Assembly: GCF_001267405.1 (NCBI RefSeq)
Contig: NZ_CP012369.1
Span: 646,001 to 710,000, forward strand
Length of the DNA: 64,000 nt
Direction: 5' to 3'
From: Moorella thermoacetica
GTDB taxonomy: Bacteria; Bacillota; DSM-521; Neomoorellales; Neomoorellaceae
Both the position numbers and the translations under genes were made by a program. The notes under the pieces were generated by a model that saw nothing but the letters and a program-made list of their open reading frames with translations, ran no database searches and was not told the DNA's origin. This document shows, piece by piece, positions 44,232 to 53,255 of this stretch (position 1 is the first letter of the stretch; the number at the start of each line of letters is the position of its first letter).

Positions 44232-45434
44232 TTGGGACATATTGTTATTTATAAAGGTCAGTCGCAGTATGATGTACTTCGTGTCTTTGTAGATCAGTTA
44301 GGTGAAGCTTTTAAATCCTTAGGTAAAGATGTTTATATCGTAGACCTTCTGGCCAGCAATGCCGGTCAGCAATTACAGGAAGCTTTTAGCCAGCCCTGCG
44401 AGTTTGTTTTTGCTTTTAATGCCATGGGCATAGATCTGAAAATAGGCAGCAAATCTTTATATGATTCCCTGGGCATACCTTTTATTGCTGCTTTAGTAGA
44501 CGATCCAGTTTATCACTTGCAGCGTTTGGAATATCCGGTAGAGAATTTGTTAATCGGATGTGTGGATCGTTCGCATATTAATTTTGTTAACAGTTATTAT
44601 GGTAATCAGCGGACCTGCTTTTTCTTTCCTCATGGAGGATGTAAAGCCAAGGATGTTATTGATGGTAGAAGCGTTCAACAGGATGGCATTCGGGGAATAG
44701 ATATTTTGTTCGGGGGCTCATATCAAGACCCGGATAGTATACGTAATATCTGGGTTAATCTAAATACCACTATAGCAAGGCTTTTGGATGAAATAGTGGA
44801 TTATATCCTGGGTAAAGATTATATAAACCTGGCGATTGCGGCTGAAAATGTTTTTGCTTCCAGAGGTATTTATTTAAATAACGAACTATCGAATAAACTT
44901 ATCTACCTTTTGCCTTTTGTCGATAAATATGTCCGCGCTTATCGCCGGCGCCAGTGCTTGCAAATGCTTGCCGATTCCGCCTTAGAGGTCCATGTGTATG
45001 GTGCCAACTGGGAAAATGCCCGGATTAATGCAAAAAACAATATCTTAATCCATCAGCCAGTGGGCTTCTTAGAAATGCTCGGCTTAATGGAACAGGCAAA
45101 GATGGTGCTTAATATTGAACCTAGTTTTGCAAATGGCGGCCACGAGCGAGTGTTTTCGGCCATGATAAATGGGGCAGTTACACTTTCCAACACTAATAGT
45201 TTTTACTCACAGGAATTCATGGATGGCGAAGATATTATTCTTTATTCGTGGAGCAAACTCCATGAATTACCGTCAAAAATTTACGGGCTCCTTGAAAACC
45301 CTGATAAAATGGAGGCCCTGAGATTGGCGGGTAAACGCATAGCGGAAGAAAGACATACCTGGGTTGTCAGGGCGAAAAGAATCCTGGATGTTATCGAGAC
45401 ATATAAGTCGTTAAAGAATCTTAGGGTATCATAA
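44232..45434 (+). CDS. CgeB-like glycosyltransferase
   Basis: A 400-residue protein. Its C-terminal half has the CgeB/DUF3880-type glycosyltransferase pattern: VHVYGANWENA, MVLNIEPSFANGGHERVFSA, and NGAVTLSNTNSFY. The N-terminal half is a Rossmann-like domain. TTG start 7 bases after GGAGGT. It lies between the CMP-sugar synthetase and flagellin genes, so a second flagellin glycosyltransferase is likely. Confidence 0.78.
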   Translation: MGHIVIYKGQSQYDVLRVFVDQLGEAFKSLGKDVYIVDLLASNAGQQLQEAFSQPCEFVFAFNAMGIDLKIGSKSLYDSLGIPFIAALVDDPVYHLQRLEYPVENLLIGCVDRSHINFVNSYYGNQRTCFFFPHGGCKAKDVIDGRSVQQDGIRGIDILFGGSYQDPDSIRNIWVNLNTTIARLLDEIVDYILGKDYINLAIAAENVFASRGIYLNNELSNKLIYLLPFVDKYVRAYRRRQCLQMLADSALEVHVYGANWENARINAKNNILIHQPVGFLEMLGLMEQAKMVLNIEPSFANGGHERVFSAMINGAVTLSNTNSFYSQEFMDGEDIILYSWSKLHELPSKIYGLLENPDKMEALRLAGKRIAEERHTWVVRAKRILDVIETYKSLKNLRVS

Positions 45435-45447
45435 GGCCGCCAGTGCC

Positions 45448-45474
45448 TAAACCTTTTGTTGCTATTGACGATAT
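45448..45474 (+). promoter_or_regulatory. Sigma-28 promoter of flagellin
   Basis: TAAA-N15-GACGATAT, one mismatch from consensus with exact spacing. It gives a leader of roughly 150 bases before the flagellin ATG. Confidence 0.78.
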
Positions 45475-45586
45475 AACAATATAGGAAGGTGCAGTTTTAA
45501 GATTCCCTTGCAGGAGGTGGTATGTGGCTTACGCTATGATGATTTATAAATGATAGAAAGAACCGTGTTTGTTTTCCAAAGTAAAA

Positions 45587-45618
45587 TGGCAGGGATGCCA
45601 AAACTAAAGTCATGGAGG
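45587..45618 (+). promoter_or_regulatory. Candidate CsrA-binding hairpin and SD in the flagellin leader
   Basis: TGGCA-GGGA-TGCCA (45587-45600) is a perfect 5-bp stem presenting GGGA in the loop, the preferred CsrA target. A second GGA is in the GGAGG SD (45614-45618). Two sites of this layout in the hag leader are the known CsrA target in Bacillus. csrA and fliW are 10 kb upstream. Confidence 0.7.
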
Positions 45619-45628
45619 ATGAAGGTAC

Positions 45629-46729
45629 ATGCGTATCAACCAGAACATTTCGGCCTTAAATGCTTACCGGAACCTGACGGTAACAAATAACGCCCTAACC
45701 AAGTCAATGGAGAAGCTATCTTCTGGTCTGAGAATCAATCGGGCCGCCGACGATGCCGCCGGGCTGGCCATTAGCGAGAAGATGCGTGGCCAAATCCGGG
45801 GCTTAAACCAGGCGGTGCGCAATGCCCAGGATGGCATATCTCTGATTCAAACGGCCGAAGGGGCACTAAATGAGACCCATAGTATTTTACAACGAATGCG
45901 AGAACTTGCTGTTCAGTCGGCCAACGATACCAATACTGCTGCCGACCGCTGGGAGATCCAGAAGGAAATAAATCAGCTGTCTGAAGAATTGACTCGTATC
46001 GCTAATACTACTGAGTTTAACACCAAGAACCTTTTAGGGGGCAATTTCGAAGGAACCTTCCAGATAGGAGCAAATAAAGATCAAAATATAACCTTGCAAA
46101 TTGGTGGCATGAAATCAAGCGATTTAAAAACAGAAGTCAGCGGTTACGCTGCCGCTGTAAACCCTGTAGATTCTGTGTTGACTGGCGCTGCCAACCTTAA
46201 ACCAGCGAGTGGTAAAGCCATTCTGGGCGGTGCATACGATGTTTCATTAGCAACGGGCAGTGCTGCTGGTAATATAAAAATAACGGTAGTAATTAAGAAT
46301 ACCGCAGGAAGTTCTATTAGCCTTACGGGTAGCGCAGGTGTGGCTAGTGGCAAACTTACGGCAAAAAATGGTAGTTATTCTATCGACTTCACTTGGAGCG
46401 GAACTGCTGTAGCAGGTACAAGTGCTAAACTTTATATAGTAGGCAAAGACGAAAATGGTAACAACCAGGGAATCAGCGTCATCACCCAGGCAGATGCCAA
46501 TAAAGCTATTACAACTATAAATAACGCCATCGAAACTGTTTCTGCCGAACGTTCCAAACTGGGCGCCTACCAGAACCGCCTGGAACATACCATTGCCAAC
46601 CTGGGCACGGCGGCGGAAAACCTGACGGCGGCCGAGTCCCGCATCCGCGATCTGGATATGGCCCAGGAAATGATGGCCTTTACCAGGAACCAGATCCTTA
46701 GCCAGGCCGGTACGGCTATGCTAGCCTAG
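45629..46729 (+). CDS. hag: Flagellin
   Basis: A 366-residue protein. The N-terminal D0/D1 has RINQNISALNAYRNLTVTNN and SSGLRINRAADDAAGLAISE. The C-terminal D1/D0 has NLTAAESRIRDLDMAQEMM and QILSQAGTAMLA. The middle (~150-290) is Ser/Thr/Gly-rich, with AT-rich coding sequence, and offers many hydroxyl residues for O-glycosylation. It is the filament subunit and presumed substrate of the surrounding glycosylation genes. Confidence 0.97.
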   Translation: MRINQNISALNAYRNLTVTNNALTKSMEKLSSGLRINRAADDAAGLAISEKMRGQIRGLNQAVRNAQDGISLIQTAEGALNETHSILQRMRELAVQSANDTNTAADRWEIQKEINQLSEELTRIANTTEFNTKNLLGGNFEGTFQIGANKDQNITLQIGGMKSSDLKTEVSGYAAAVNPVDSVLTGAANLKPASGKAILGGAYDVSLATGSAAGNIKITVVIKNTAGSSISLTGSAGVASGKLTAKNGSYSIDFTWSGTAVAGTSAKLYIVGKDENGNNQGISVITQADANKAITTINNAIETVSAERSKLGAYQNRLEHTIANLGTAAENLTAAESRIRDLDMAQEMMAFTRNQILSQAGTAMLA

Positions 46730-46799
46730 GCCAATGCCCAACCACAGACCGTACTGCAGTTATTACGGTAATCTCGACGAGAGTTTTGGTCAGCACAGA

Positions 46800-46829
46800 A
46801 GAGCCGGCCCGTACAGCCGGCTCTCTTTA
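46800..46829 (+). terminator. Flagellin terminator
   Basis: AGAGCCGGC-N7-GCCGGCTCT (9 bp) followed by CTTTAAATT, about 70 bases past the stop. Confidence 0.7.
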
Positions 46830-46849
46830 AATTGAAAGCTGGTGGATGA

Positions 46850-47449
46850 ATGCAATTACTCCTGGATGGCGTAGAAATACCTTTACCCGATAATAACATT
46901 GAACAGCTTTTACAAGTTATCGCCGACCTGACGCGCCGGGTCGGTGAAAAGGGGCGCGTGGTAGCCCGGGCAGTAGTGGACGGCAAAGAGATAGCCGACG
47001 TGGAGTTTTTTTTGCAGGCCCGGGTTTATCCGCAGCCGCAAACAATTAGCATAATTACCATGACGCCAGAAGAATTGCTGGCCGAGGCTTTGAACACGGC
47101 GGCAAGCTACCTTCCCAGAATGCTGGAAGACATTCATAACAAAGCGGAAAGGCTGGTGCGGGGTGAAAATATCGGCGTTGAAGCCTGGGCTGGCCTCCTG
47201 GAAGGGCTGGAGTGGCTGAATTCTCTCCTTGGTAGTGTTCTGCAGCAGAAACAGTTCGATCCCGTCAAACAGCGGGAAGGAAGTCGTCTGGCCGGCGACT
47301 TCCGGGCGACGGTGCAGGAAATGATGGCCGCCTGGGAGCAAGGGGATGCGGTAAGCTTGGCTGACGTGCTGGAATACCGGCTGGCCACCCTGGTGGAAGG
47401 CTGCCTTGCCTTCTTTAACGCAGTTTACACCAGGGGGGATTGCCAGTGA
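46850..47449 (+). CDS. Conserved-looking flagellar-locus protein of unknown function
   Basis: A 199-residue soluble protein: a short N-terminal beta region (MQLLLDGVEIPLPDNN), an extended strand (VYPQPQTISIITMTP), then mostly helices. I recognise no family. It sits between the flagellin terminator and the Maf gene and overlaps the latter by GTGA, so it is probably co-translated with Maf and may assist flagellin modification (inference). Confidence 0.7.
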   Translation: MQLLLDGVEIPLPDNNIEQLLQVIADLTRRVGEKGRVVARAVVDGKEIADVEFFLQARVYPQPQTISIITMTPEELLAEALNTAASYLPRMLEDIHNKAERLVRGENIGVEAWAGLLEGLEWLNSLLGSVLQQKQFDPVKQREGSRLAGDFRATVQEMMAAWEQGDAVSLADVLEYRLATLVEGCLAFFNAVYTRGDCQ

Positions 47450-49335
47450 GCCCATCTACTAATCTGGTCTATCGCAAAAACGCCAGGGTGTTGCAGCGGT
47501 ATAGCCCGGAACTTTTCCGGGACCTGGAGGCCACAGCCCTGCCCCTGGATCGGCAGCTTGCCCCGGCCCAAAATGGCGAACCAACACTAATAGCCATCAC
47601 AGGTGGTAAGGAGATAGCCCTGCACAGCCGCTATGATCCCCGGCGCGAGGCTGTAACCTGGGCCCGGGGCGTTGATGAAAACGCAGATATGGTAGTTGTC
47701 CTGGGGATGGGCCTGGGTTACCATCTGGAAGCCCTGAAGGACTTATACCCCCATAAAGCAGTTCTAGTACTGGAGCCGGAACTGGCGGCGGTAAAGCTGG
47801 CCTTCGCCGCCAGGGACATGACCCACTTGCTGAAGAGCGGGCAGTTTTACCTGCTAGCGGTGGCCGACCCCGAGGATGCGGCCGCCCAACTCAGCAACAT
47901 TCTGGCCGAAAACGCCGGTAAAAGAATAGCCCTGCATACTTTGCCGGCTTATGAGCAACTCTATGCTGGCTACTGGCAACGAGTGTGCCAGGGGGTTACC
48001 GACAGGCTGCGCCAGCGCCGGGTCAACTGGGCCACCACCGAAAAGTTCATGATGCAGTGGTTATGTAACTTTCGTGATAACTTTTTACCCTACATAAAAG
48101 CCCCTGGGGTTATCCACCTTTTCGACGCTTTCAGCGGTAAACCGGCTCTGATTGTGGCCGCGGGACCCTCTCTAGAAAAAAATATCCATCTCTTACCTTC
48201 CCTTAAGGGAAGGGTACTGATCATGGCTGCCGGTTCAGCCATCAGGATTCTAGAAAAAAACGGCATCAAACCGGATCTGCTGGTTTCTTTTGATCCTGGA
48301 GATGCCAATTACCAGCACTTTGCCGGATTTGACGGGAGGGGAGTACCTCTGGTTTACGCTCCGGTCATCTTTCCCCGCATCGTTCAGGAGTACCAGGGGC
48401 CCACTTTTAGCTGTGAATTGAATGTTTCACCATTTATTGAATGGTTTGATGAAAAGCTGGGCGAGAAAAAGGGTGTTCTGATCAGCGGTCCCTCAGTGGC
48501 CAATGTCTGCCTGGACCTGGCGGTGAAGATGGGCGCTAACCCCATTATCCTTATAGGCCAGGATCTGGCCTTCACCAACAACAAGACCCACGCCGACGGC
48601 GCCAGGCACCAGCAGAGGATAGACCCCAGCCAGGGGAACTACATTTGGGTAGAAGATATATATGGCGATAGAGTGCCGACCACTACAGCCTTTTATTCCA
48701 TGCTCGTCTGGTATGAACAGTACTTGGGCAACCTCAAGGGAAAGCGCCTGGTCATAGATGCCACAGAAGGGGGTGCCCGTATTCGGAGTACCGAAATTAT
48801 GTCTTTGCAGGAAGTGAGAGATAAGTACCTTCGGGAAACGTTTTCACCAGGGGAAATTATTGCAGCAAAGCATGACGTTTATGCAGTACCAGATGGGGAA
48901 CAACTTCGGCGTCTTGAAGAGGCCTTTAGCGAGCTTAGTTCCCGGCGGGAGGATTTGCGGGCCTGCTTTGAGGAAGGTATAGAAGTGGCCCGGCAACTGC
49001 TGGAAAAATGCCACAAGAAAACAGTAAAGTTAACTAACTACGAGCGTGCCCGCCGGAAATTCATGGGCCTGGACCGGCGCATCACCGGCAATATCCTTTA
49101 TCGACTTTTCCTAGAGCAGGGTCTGGCCGCCCGTATTGACGCCATCAACCGTATATTGGGCGAAAGAGTAAACGACGAGCAGGAATTGCCTGCGCGAGGA
49201 GAAAAACTAGCTTCCCTGTACCTGTCCTTCTTTACCGAGGTTGAGCGCTATGCCGAATTTACAACAGAGATACTGAAAGAAATAGAAGAAAAGATTCGGC
49301 GTGAAAGCGCCTCAACTAGCTGTTCAAAAGCTTAG
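47446..49335 (+). CDS. maf: Motility accessory factor (Maf) flagellin glycosyltransferase
   Basis: About 629 residues. The central MAF/DUF115 domain carries IVAAGPSLEKNIHLL, LVSFDPGDANYQHF and GQDLAFTNNKTHADGARH. Maf proteins transfer CMP-activated pseudaminic or legionaminic acid to Ser/Thr of flagellin. The GTG at 47446 is spaced 9 bases from AGGGGG and overlaps the previous stop. With the Leg genes upstream it completes a flagellin nonulosonate pathway. Confidence 0.9.
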   Translation: MSPSTNLVYRKNARVLQRYSPELFRDLEATALPLDRQLAPAQNGEPTLIAITGGKEIALHSRYDPRREAVTWARGVDENADMVVVLGMGLGYHLEALKDLYPHKAVLVLEPELAAVKLAFAARDMTHLLKSGQFYLLAVADPEDAAAQLSNILAENAGKRIALHTLPAYEQLYAGYWQRVCQGVTDRLRQRRVNWATTEKFMMQWLCNFRDNFLPYIKAPGVIHLFDAFSGKPALIVAAGPSLEKNIHLLPSLKGRVLIMAAGSAIRILEKNGIKPDLLVSFDPGDANYQHFAGFDGRGVPLVYAPVIFPRIVQEYQGPTFSCELNVSPFIEWFDEKLGEKKGVLISGPSVANVCLDLAVKMGANPIILIGQDLAFTNNKTHADGARHQQRIDPSQGNYIWVEDIYGDRVPTTTAFYSMLVWYEQYLGNLKGKRLVIDATEGGARIRSTEIMSLQEVRDKYLRETFSPGEIIAAKHDVYAVPDGEQLRRLEEAFSELSSRREDLRACFEEGIEVARQLLEKCHKKTVKLTNYERARRKFMGLDRRITGNILYRLFLEQGLAARIDAINRILGERVNDEQELPARGEKLASLYLSFFTEVERYAEFTTEILKEIEEKIRRESASTSCSKA

Positions 49336-49344
49336 AGGAAAGGG

Positions 49345-49560
49345 ATATAAAATTAAAGGTTGTCCAGGTAAGTTCAGGTGGACGAGAGATTTATGACTTT
49401 GAGCGCGAAGTGGGTTACCCGGCCGGCACCAGAAGTTTTGGTAAAGCTGTATCAGGAAGCCGATATTTATGTTAATTGATCCTGGTATGAAAGCTTTCTC
49501 ATGTCGTGCCGGGCCATATTCATTACGGCGCGAGGATGGTGTGAAAAAGCCCGGTGCTAA
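49345..49560 (+). pseudogene. Decayed GT4-type glycosyltransferase fragment
   Basis: One frame reads KLKVVQVSSGGREIYDFERE, an N-terminus typical of group-1 glycosyltransferases. A second frame (from ~49393) reads LVKLYQEADIYVN, then TGA at 49477, then SWYESF and a short degraded tail. These match the LYxxADIYVxPSWYESFG motif of the family. Most of the gene is deleted. It abuts the convergent Uma2 gene. Confidence 0.7.
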
Positions 49561-50126
49561 TCTCCAGGTAAAATATATTGGACTGGAATATTTAGCCCCG
49601 GGAAAGCCAGCGGAGAAATATGGTCGCCGTGCCCGTATTCTTTAACCTCTCTATACCCGGACGGCGAAGGCTGGCGATAGGCAGTGACTTGCTGCGTCTG
49701 CAAGTTAACCAGCCATACTTCATTAACTCTGCCCTTAGCATACAGGCTTACTTTTACTTCGCGGTCATAGGCCAACGAAGTGTCAGCCACCTCGACTAAC
49801 AATAGCACGTCCTCCGGCCGGGGGTGGAAAGTAGCATAATAATCATCACGCGGCTTGAGCAACATCAAGTCGGGCTGGGGTTCCGAGTTCTGGCCCAGGC
49901 GTAAAGGGTTCTGGGTGTCTACCAGGGCATTGTCGCCTATTTTGGTGCTAAAGATATGAAGCAGCCGTCTAACACACGCGGCATGCTGGGTTCCTATCGG
50001 CACCATCTCTATAATCTCCCCCTCAATCAGCTCTACCCGGTCATCTTCTCCCAGAATGCCTGCCCGGGCCATCTGGTAATATTCATCGACAGTAAAACGC
50101 CTGCGGGCAATCTCTATTGCGGCCAT
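49557..50126 (-). CDS. Uma2-family (DUF820) putative PD-(D/E)XK endonuclease
   Basis: A 189-residue protein: FTVDEYYQMARAGILGEDDR, ELIEGEIIEM, then PQPDLMLLKPRDDYY and VLLLVEVADTSLAYDREVK, the Asp/Glu-x-Lys-like core of the Uma2 fold. These genes occur in many scattered copies in cyanobacteria and Firmicutes; function is unknown. It interrupts the flagellar gene run on the opposite strand and touches a glycosyltransferase remnant, so it may mark a rearrangement. Confidence 0.85.
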   Translation of the reverse strand: MAAIEIARRRFTVDEYYQMARAGILGEDDRVELIEGEIIEMVPIGTQHAACVRRLLHIFSTKIGDNALVDTQNPLRLGQNSEPQPDLMLLKPRDDYYATFHPRPEDVLLLVEVADTSLAYDREVKVSLYAKGRVNEVWLVNLQTQQVTAYRQPSPSGYREVKEYGHGDHISPLAFPGLNIPVQYILPGD

Positions 50127-50318
50127 TCTTTAGAGCCCCCTTTCGTTCAGGGTAGAGGAGTACATTACAGGCTGATTATTATGGCTATATTATACCACAG
50201 TTAGAAGCGAGACCATTCTGAAAAAGGAAAAGGAGGCTATTCCCGTAGTACGCCCCACATTAGAAAGTGCTTCGCTTAAGTTTTAACACTGCGAAGCAAC
50301 TTTAATCCGTGGTAAACC

Positions 50319-50345
50319 TCAAGCGCGGCAAGGAACTGTCGATAT
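50319..50345 (+). promoter_or_regulatory. Sigma-28 promoter of flaG-fliD-fliS
   Basis: TCAA-N15-GTCGATAT, two mismatches to consensus with exact spacing, 40 bases before the flaG start. Confidence 0.6.
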
Positions 50346-50384
50346 TAACCTCTAGGAATTAGATTTACCTCGGGGGTGGCAAGA

Positions 50385-50747
50385 GTGCGGGTCGAAGGAG
50401 TCGATCCTTTAATCCTAAACCAGGTCCAGAGCCAGACGCAGAAACCGGCAGTACAGGATACTAAAAAAATTAACGTGGACAGCGATCAGGAAAAGCGCCG
50501 GCAGGATGGGCAGGCCGGGTACTCCCGGGGCGATCTTGAGCAGGCGGTGGCAAAGCTCAATACAGCCACAGATCTTTTTAATATTAAACTGCGCTTTAAG
50601 CTCGACCACGAAAAGGGTGAAATATACGTCCTAGTGATCGACGCCAATGAAGGCAAAATTATCCGCCGCATCCCGCCGGAAAAAGTACTGAATGTGGCCA
50701 GCCAGATGCAGCAAATGGTGGGGCTGCTCCTGGATGAGTTGATATAG
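50385..50747 (+). CDS. flaG: FlaG family protein
   Basis: About 120 residues. The C-terminal FlaG domain is visible: LRFKLDHEKGEIYVLVIDAN, then GKIIRRIPPEKVL. The N-terminus is polar and probably disordered. FlaG affects filament length in other bacteria. GTG 50385 is preferred because the earlier GTG 50376 lies inside the SD. It is followed after 12 bases by fliD. Confidence 0.88.
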   Translation: MRVEGVDPLILNQVQSQTQKPAVQDTKKINVDSDQEKRRQDGQAGYSRGDLEQAVAKLNTATDLFNIKLRFKLDHEKGEIYVLVIDANEGKIIRRIPPEKVLNVASQMQQMVGLLLDELI

Positions 50748-50759
50748 GAGGGTTCTGAT

Positions 50760-52658
50760 ATGGCTAGCGGCATTTATTTTTCCGGCCTGGCTTCGGGACT
50801 GGATACCGAGTCGATTATCACGCAGTTAATGGACCTCGAAAGGATACCCCTTACCAGGCTGCAGCAGCGCAAAAACCAGTACAACGTGGAGAAAAACGCC
50901 TGGCACGATATTTATACCCGTTTAAGCAGCTTGCAGAGCAAGCTTGGCGATCTTAAACTTGCTTCCACCTTTACCGGTATGAAAGCCACCTCAAGTAATA
51001 CCTTGGCTCTGACGGCTACTGCAGCCAGCAATGCTCCAGCCGGAAGTTACCAGGTGAGCATTATCCAGCTAGCCCAGGCTCACAAAGTGGCCAGCCAGAA
51101 TCTGGTTTATGGTACGGAAGCGCAATTATTAACAGATACTTTTACTGACGCCACCTACACCAGCAGTGTGGCGACGTTGAACAACTTAACCCAGGATACG
51201 GCAAATGGCTTGCTAAAATTAGCCTCAGGAGCAACGGGGAGTATTACTTCTAATGCTATTAACGTTAATGCCGCCAATGGCGGCCGCCTGGCTTTGACGG
51301 TCAATCAACAGGAACGGCTGAATGCTAATTATGTGTATCAATACCGTACTTTTGATGGCACTACCTGGAGTGAATGGCAAACGCTGGGCAATTTAACCGG
51401 TGATGGTTCCGGGATTTTTAAGAGCCATACTTTAACAGCTGATATAAGTGGCAATGTGCAACAGGTGGAGATTAAAGCTACTTTAAATGGAGATTTTGGT
51501 GCCAGTGTTATTCCTATGCTTGCCGACTGGACGGCCACCTTCCAACCAGCAGAACCGGTTACGTCCGATACTGTGGCGCTGGGCCTGAGCGGTTCCTTTA
51601 CCATTACCGTTGGTAGTGAAACCCGGAATATTACCATAAATGAAAATGATAGCCTACAATCCATCGCCTCCCTGATCAATGCAGTACCTTCTGAAGGGGA
51701 AACAGGCCCGGGAGCGGGGGACATTGTGACGGCCAGCGTCATCGATCATCGCTTGGTAATTACCAGTAAAACTACCGGCTCTAACGGGGCTATATCTTTT
51801 TCCGATCCTGACGGTGTCCTCAATAAGTTAGGGCTGGTAGATGCAAGCGGGGTTATTCTACCACGCGCCGTCATCCAGGATGCCAAGGATGCCGTATTTA
51901 CAGTCGATGGCCTCACTATAACCCGCTCCACCAATACGATTACAGATGTCATCCAAGGGGTTACCCTGAACCTCCTGGCCGTTACTGACACTAACGGCAA
52001 CGGCACAATTGAACCGGCGGAAACACTGAACCTGGAGATAAGCCACGACACTCAGAAGGCCGTTGATGCTATCCAGGCCATGGTGGATCAATACAACTCA
52101 GTAATGGAGTTTATCAGCACCAAAGCCGGAGACAAGGGTGATTTACAGGGCGATCCTACCCTGGCGCGTTTTAAAAACGATTTATGGCAACTGATGACTG
52201 ATAGAGTAGCCGGGTTAACGGGGACTTACCAGACCCCCTGGAGTATTGGTATTTCGACAGGGGCTGTAGTAGGTAGCGGTTCTTTAACCTTCGATCGCAA
52301 CGGCAAAATAACCCTGGATACAACAAAGTTAACCTCGGCTTTGGAGACGGACCCAACAGCCGTCATGGCTATTTTTACCAACAGCAGCGAAACCGGCTTG
52401 GTCGACAAGTTGGATAGTTACCTGACTTCCCTGGTGCGCTCCGGGGACGGCATTATTCCTTCCCGGGAGCAGTCCCTGCAGAACATCATGGATGACATCG
52501 ACGACCAGATCGCCCGCATGGAAGACCGGCTCACCATGAGGGAAGAGCAGCTCCGGCGGCAGTTTACGGCTATGGAGCAGGCCCTGGCGGCTTTGCAGAG
52601 CCAGGGGAACTGGCTGGCCGGGCAGATTGCCGGATTGGGGGTCTACCAGCAGAAATAG
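50760..52658 (+). CDS. fliD: Flagellar filament cap FliD (HAP2)
   Basis: A 632-residue protein. The N-terminus has FSGLASGLDTESIITQLMDL; the C-terminal coiled coil has DQIARMEDRLTMREEQLRRQ and AALQSQGNWLAGQI. The middle is variable, partly AT-rich, and longer than in Bacillus FliD. It caps the filament and promotes flagellin polymerisation. SD GGAGG. Confidence 0.95.
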   Translation: MASGIYFSGLASGLDTESIITQLMDLERIPLTRLQQRKNQYNVEKNAWHDIYTRLSSLQSKLGDLKLASTFTGMKATSSNTLALTATAASNAPAGSYQVSIIQLAQAHKVASQNLVYGTEAQLLTDTFTDATYTSSVATLNNLTQDTANGLLKLASGATGSITSNAINVNAANGGRLALTVNQQERLNANYVYQYRTFDGTTWSEWQTLGNLTGDGSGIFKSHTLTADISGNVQQVEIKATLNGDFGASVIPMLADWTATFQPAEPVTSDTVALGLSGSFTITVGSETRNITINENDSLQSIASLINAVPSEGETGPGAGDIVTASVIDHRLVITSKTTGSNGAISFSDPDGVLNKLGLVDASGVILPRAVIQDAKDAVFTVDGLTITRSTNTITDVIQGVTLNLLAVTDTNGNGTIEPAETLNLEISHDTQKAVDAIQAMVDQYNSVMEFISTKAGDKGDLQGDPTLARFKNDLWQLMTDRVAGLTGTYQTPWSIGISTGAVVGSGSLTFDRNGKITLDTTKLTSALETDPTAVMAIFTNSSETGLVDKLDSYLTSLVRSGDGIIPSREQSLQNIMDDIDDQIARMEDRLTMREEQLRRQFTAMEQALAALQSQGNWLAGQIAGLGVYQQK

Positions 52659-52669
52659 CTTAAGCTGTG

Positions 52670-52771
52670 ATACTATACTTCATAAAACAGGGTGGGAGCG
52701 GTGAGGATGTGGAGAGAGTCTTAGAAGCCCATGAAGTTAAGTTTAACTTTCTGTCGTAGTTTACTGGCAGG
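52670..52771 (+). repeat. Intergenic element B (copy 2 of the ~100-bp flagellar-region repeat)
   Basis: It aligns with element A before flgM from TACTAT through CATAAAAC, GTGGGA, GTGA, GGAGA, GTTAAGTTTAAC and GTCGTA. It fills most of the gap between fliD and fliS and also carries several GGA motifs. A further hairpin (GTTGC-A-GGTTT with complement, 52774-52797) follows. Confidence 0.6.
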
Positions 52772-52835
52772 CGTTGCAGGTTTTTAAACCAGCAACCCTT
52801 TAGGCACAAGGCGAATGAATATCGAGGTGTAACTT

Positions 52836-53252
52836 ATGGCTGTCATCAACCCCTACCAGGCCTACCAGCAAAACCAGGTCCAAACCCTGTCCCAGGAGAA
52901 GCTGGTGCTGATGCTTTACGATGGAGCCCTGCGCTTTTGTCGCCAGGGGCTGGTGGCCATGGAGCAAAAGGATTATGCTGCTGTGAGCAATAACCTGGGT
53001 CGGGCCGAGGATATTTTAAGCGAATTGATGGCGACCTTAAACCGGGATGTTGGCGATATTGCTGAAAACCTGTACAAGCTGTATGATTTCATGTATCGCC
53101 ATTTGGTGCAGGCCAATGTGAAAAAAAGTGTAAAGATGATCAAAGAAGTTATTGAGCTCTTGCAGCAACTGCGCGACACCTGGGAAGAGGCTACAAAAAT
53201 ATATCAGACCCACGATTACCGCACCACAGCAGGTGTGAACTGGCAGGGTTAA
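52836..53252 (+). CDS. fliS: Flagellin export chaperone FliS
   Basis: A 138-residue helical protein starting INPYQAYQQNQVQTLSQEKL, with LMLYDGALRFCRQG and LYDFMYRHLVQANVKK. It binds the flagellin C-terminus before export. Its stop is 3 bases from the next gene. Confidence 0.95.
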   Translation: MAVINPYQAYQQNQVQTLSQEKLVLMLYDGALRFCRQGLVAMEQKDYAAVSNNLGRAEDILSELMATLNRDVGDIAENLYKLYDFMYRHLVQANVKKSVKMIKEVIELLQQLRDTWEEATKIYQTHDYRTTAGVNWQG

Positions 53253-53255
53253 TTA

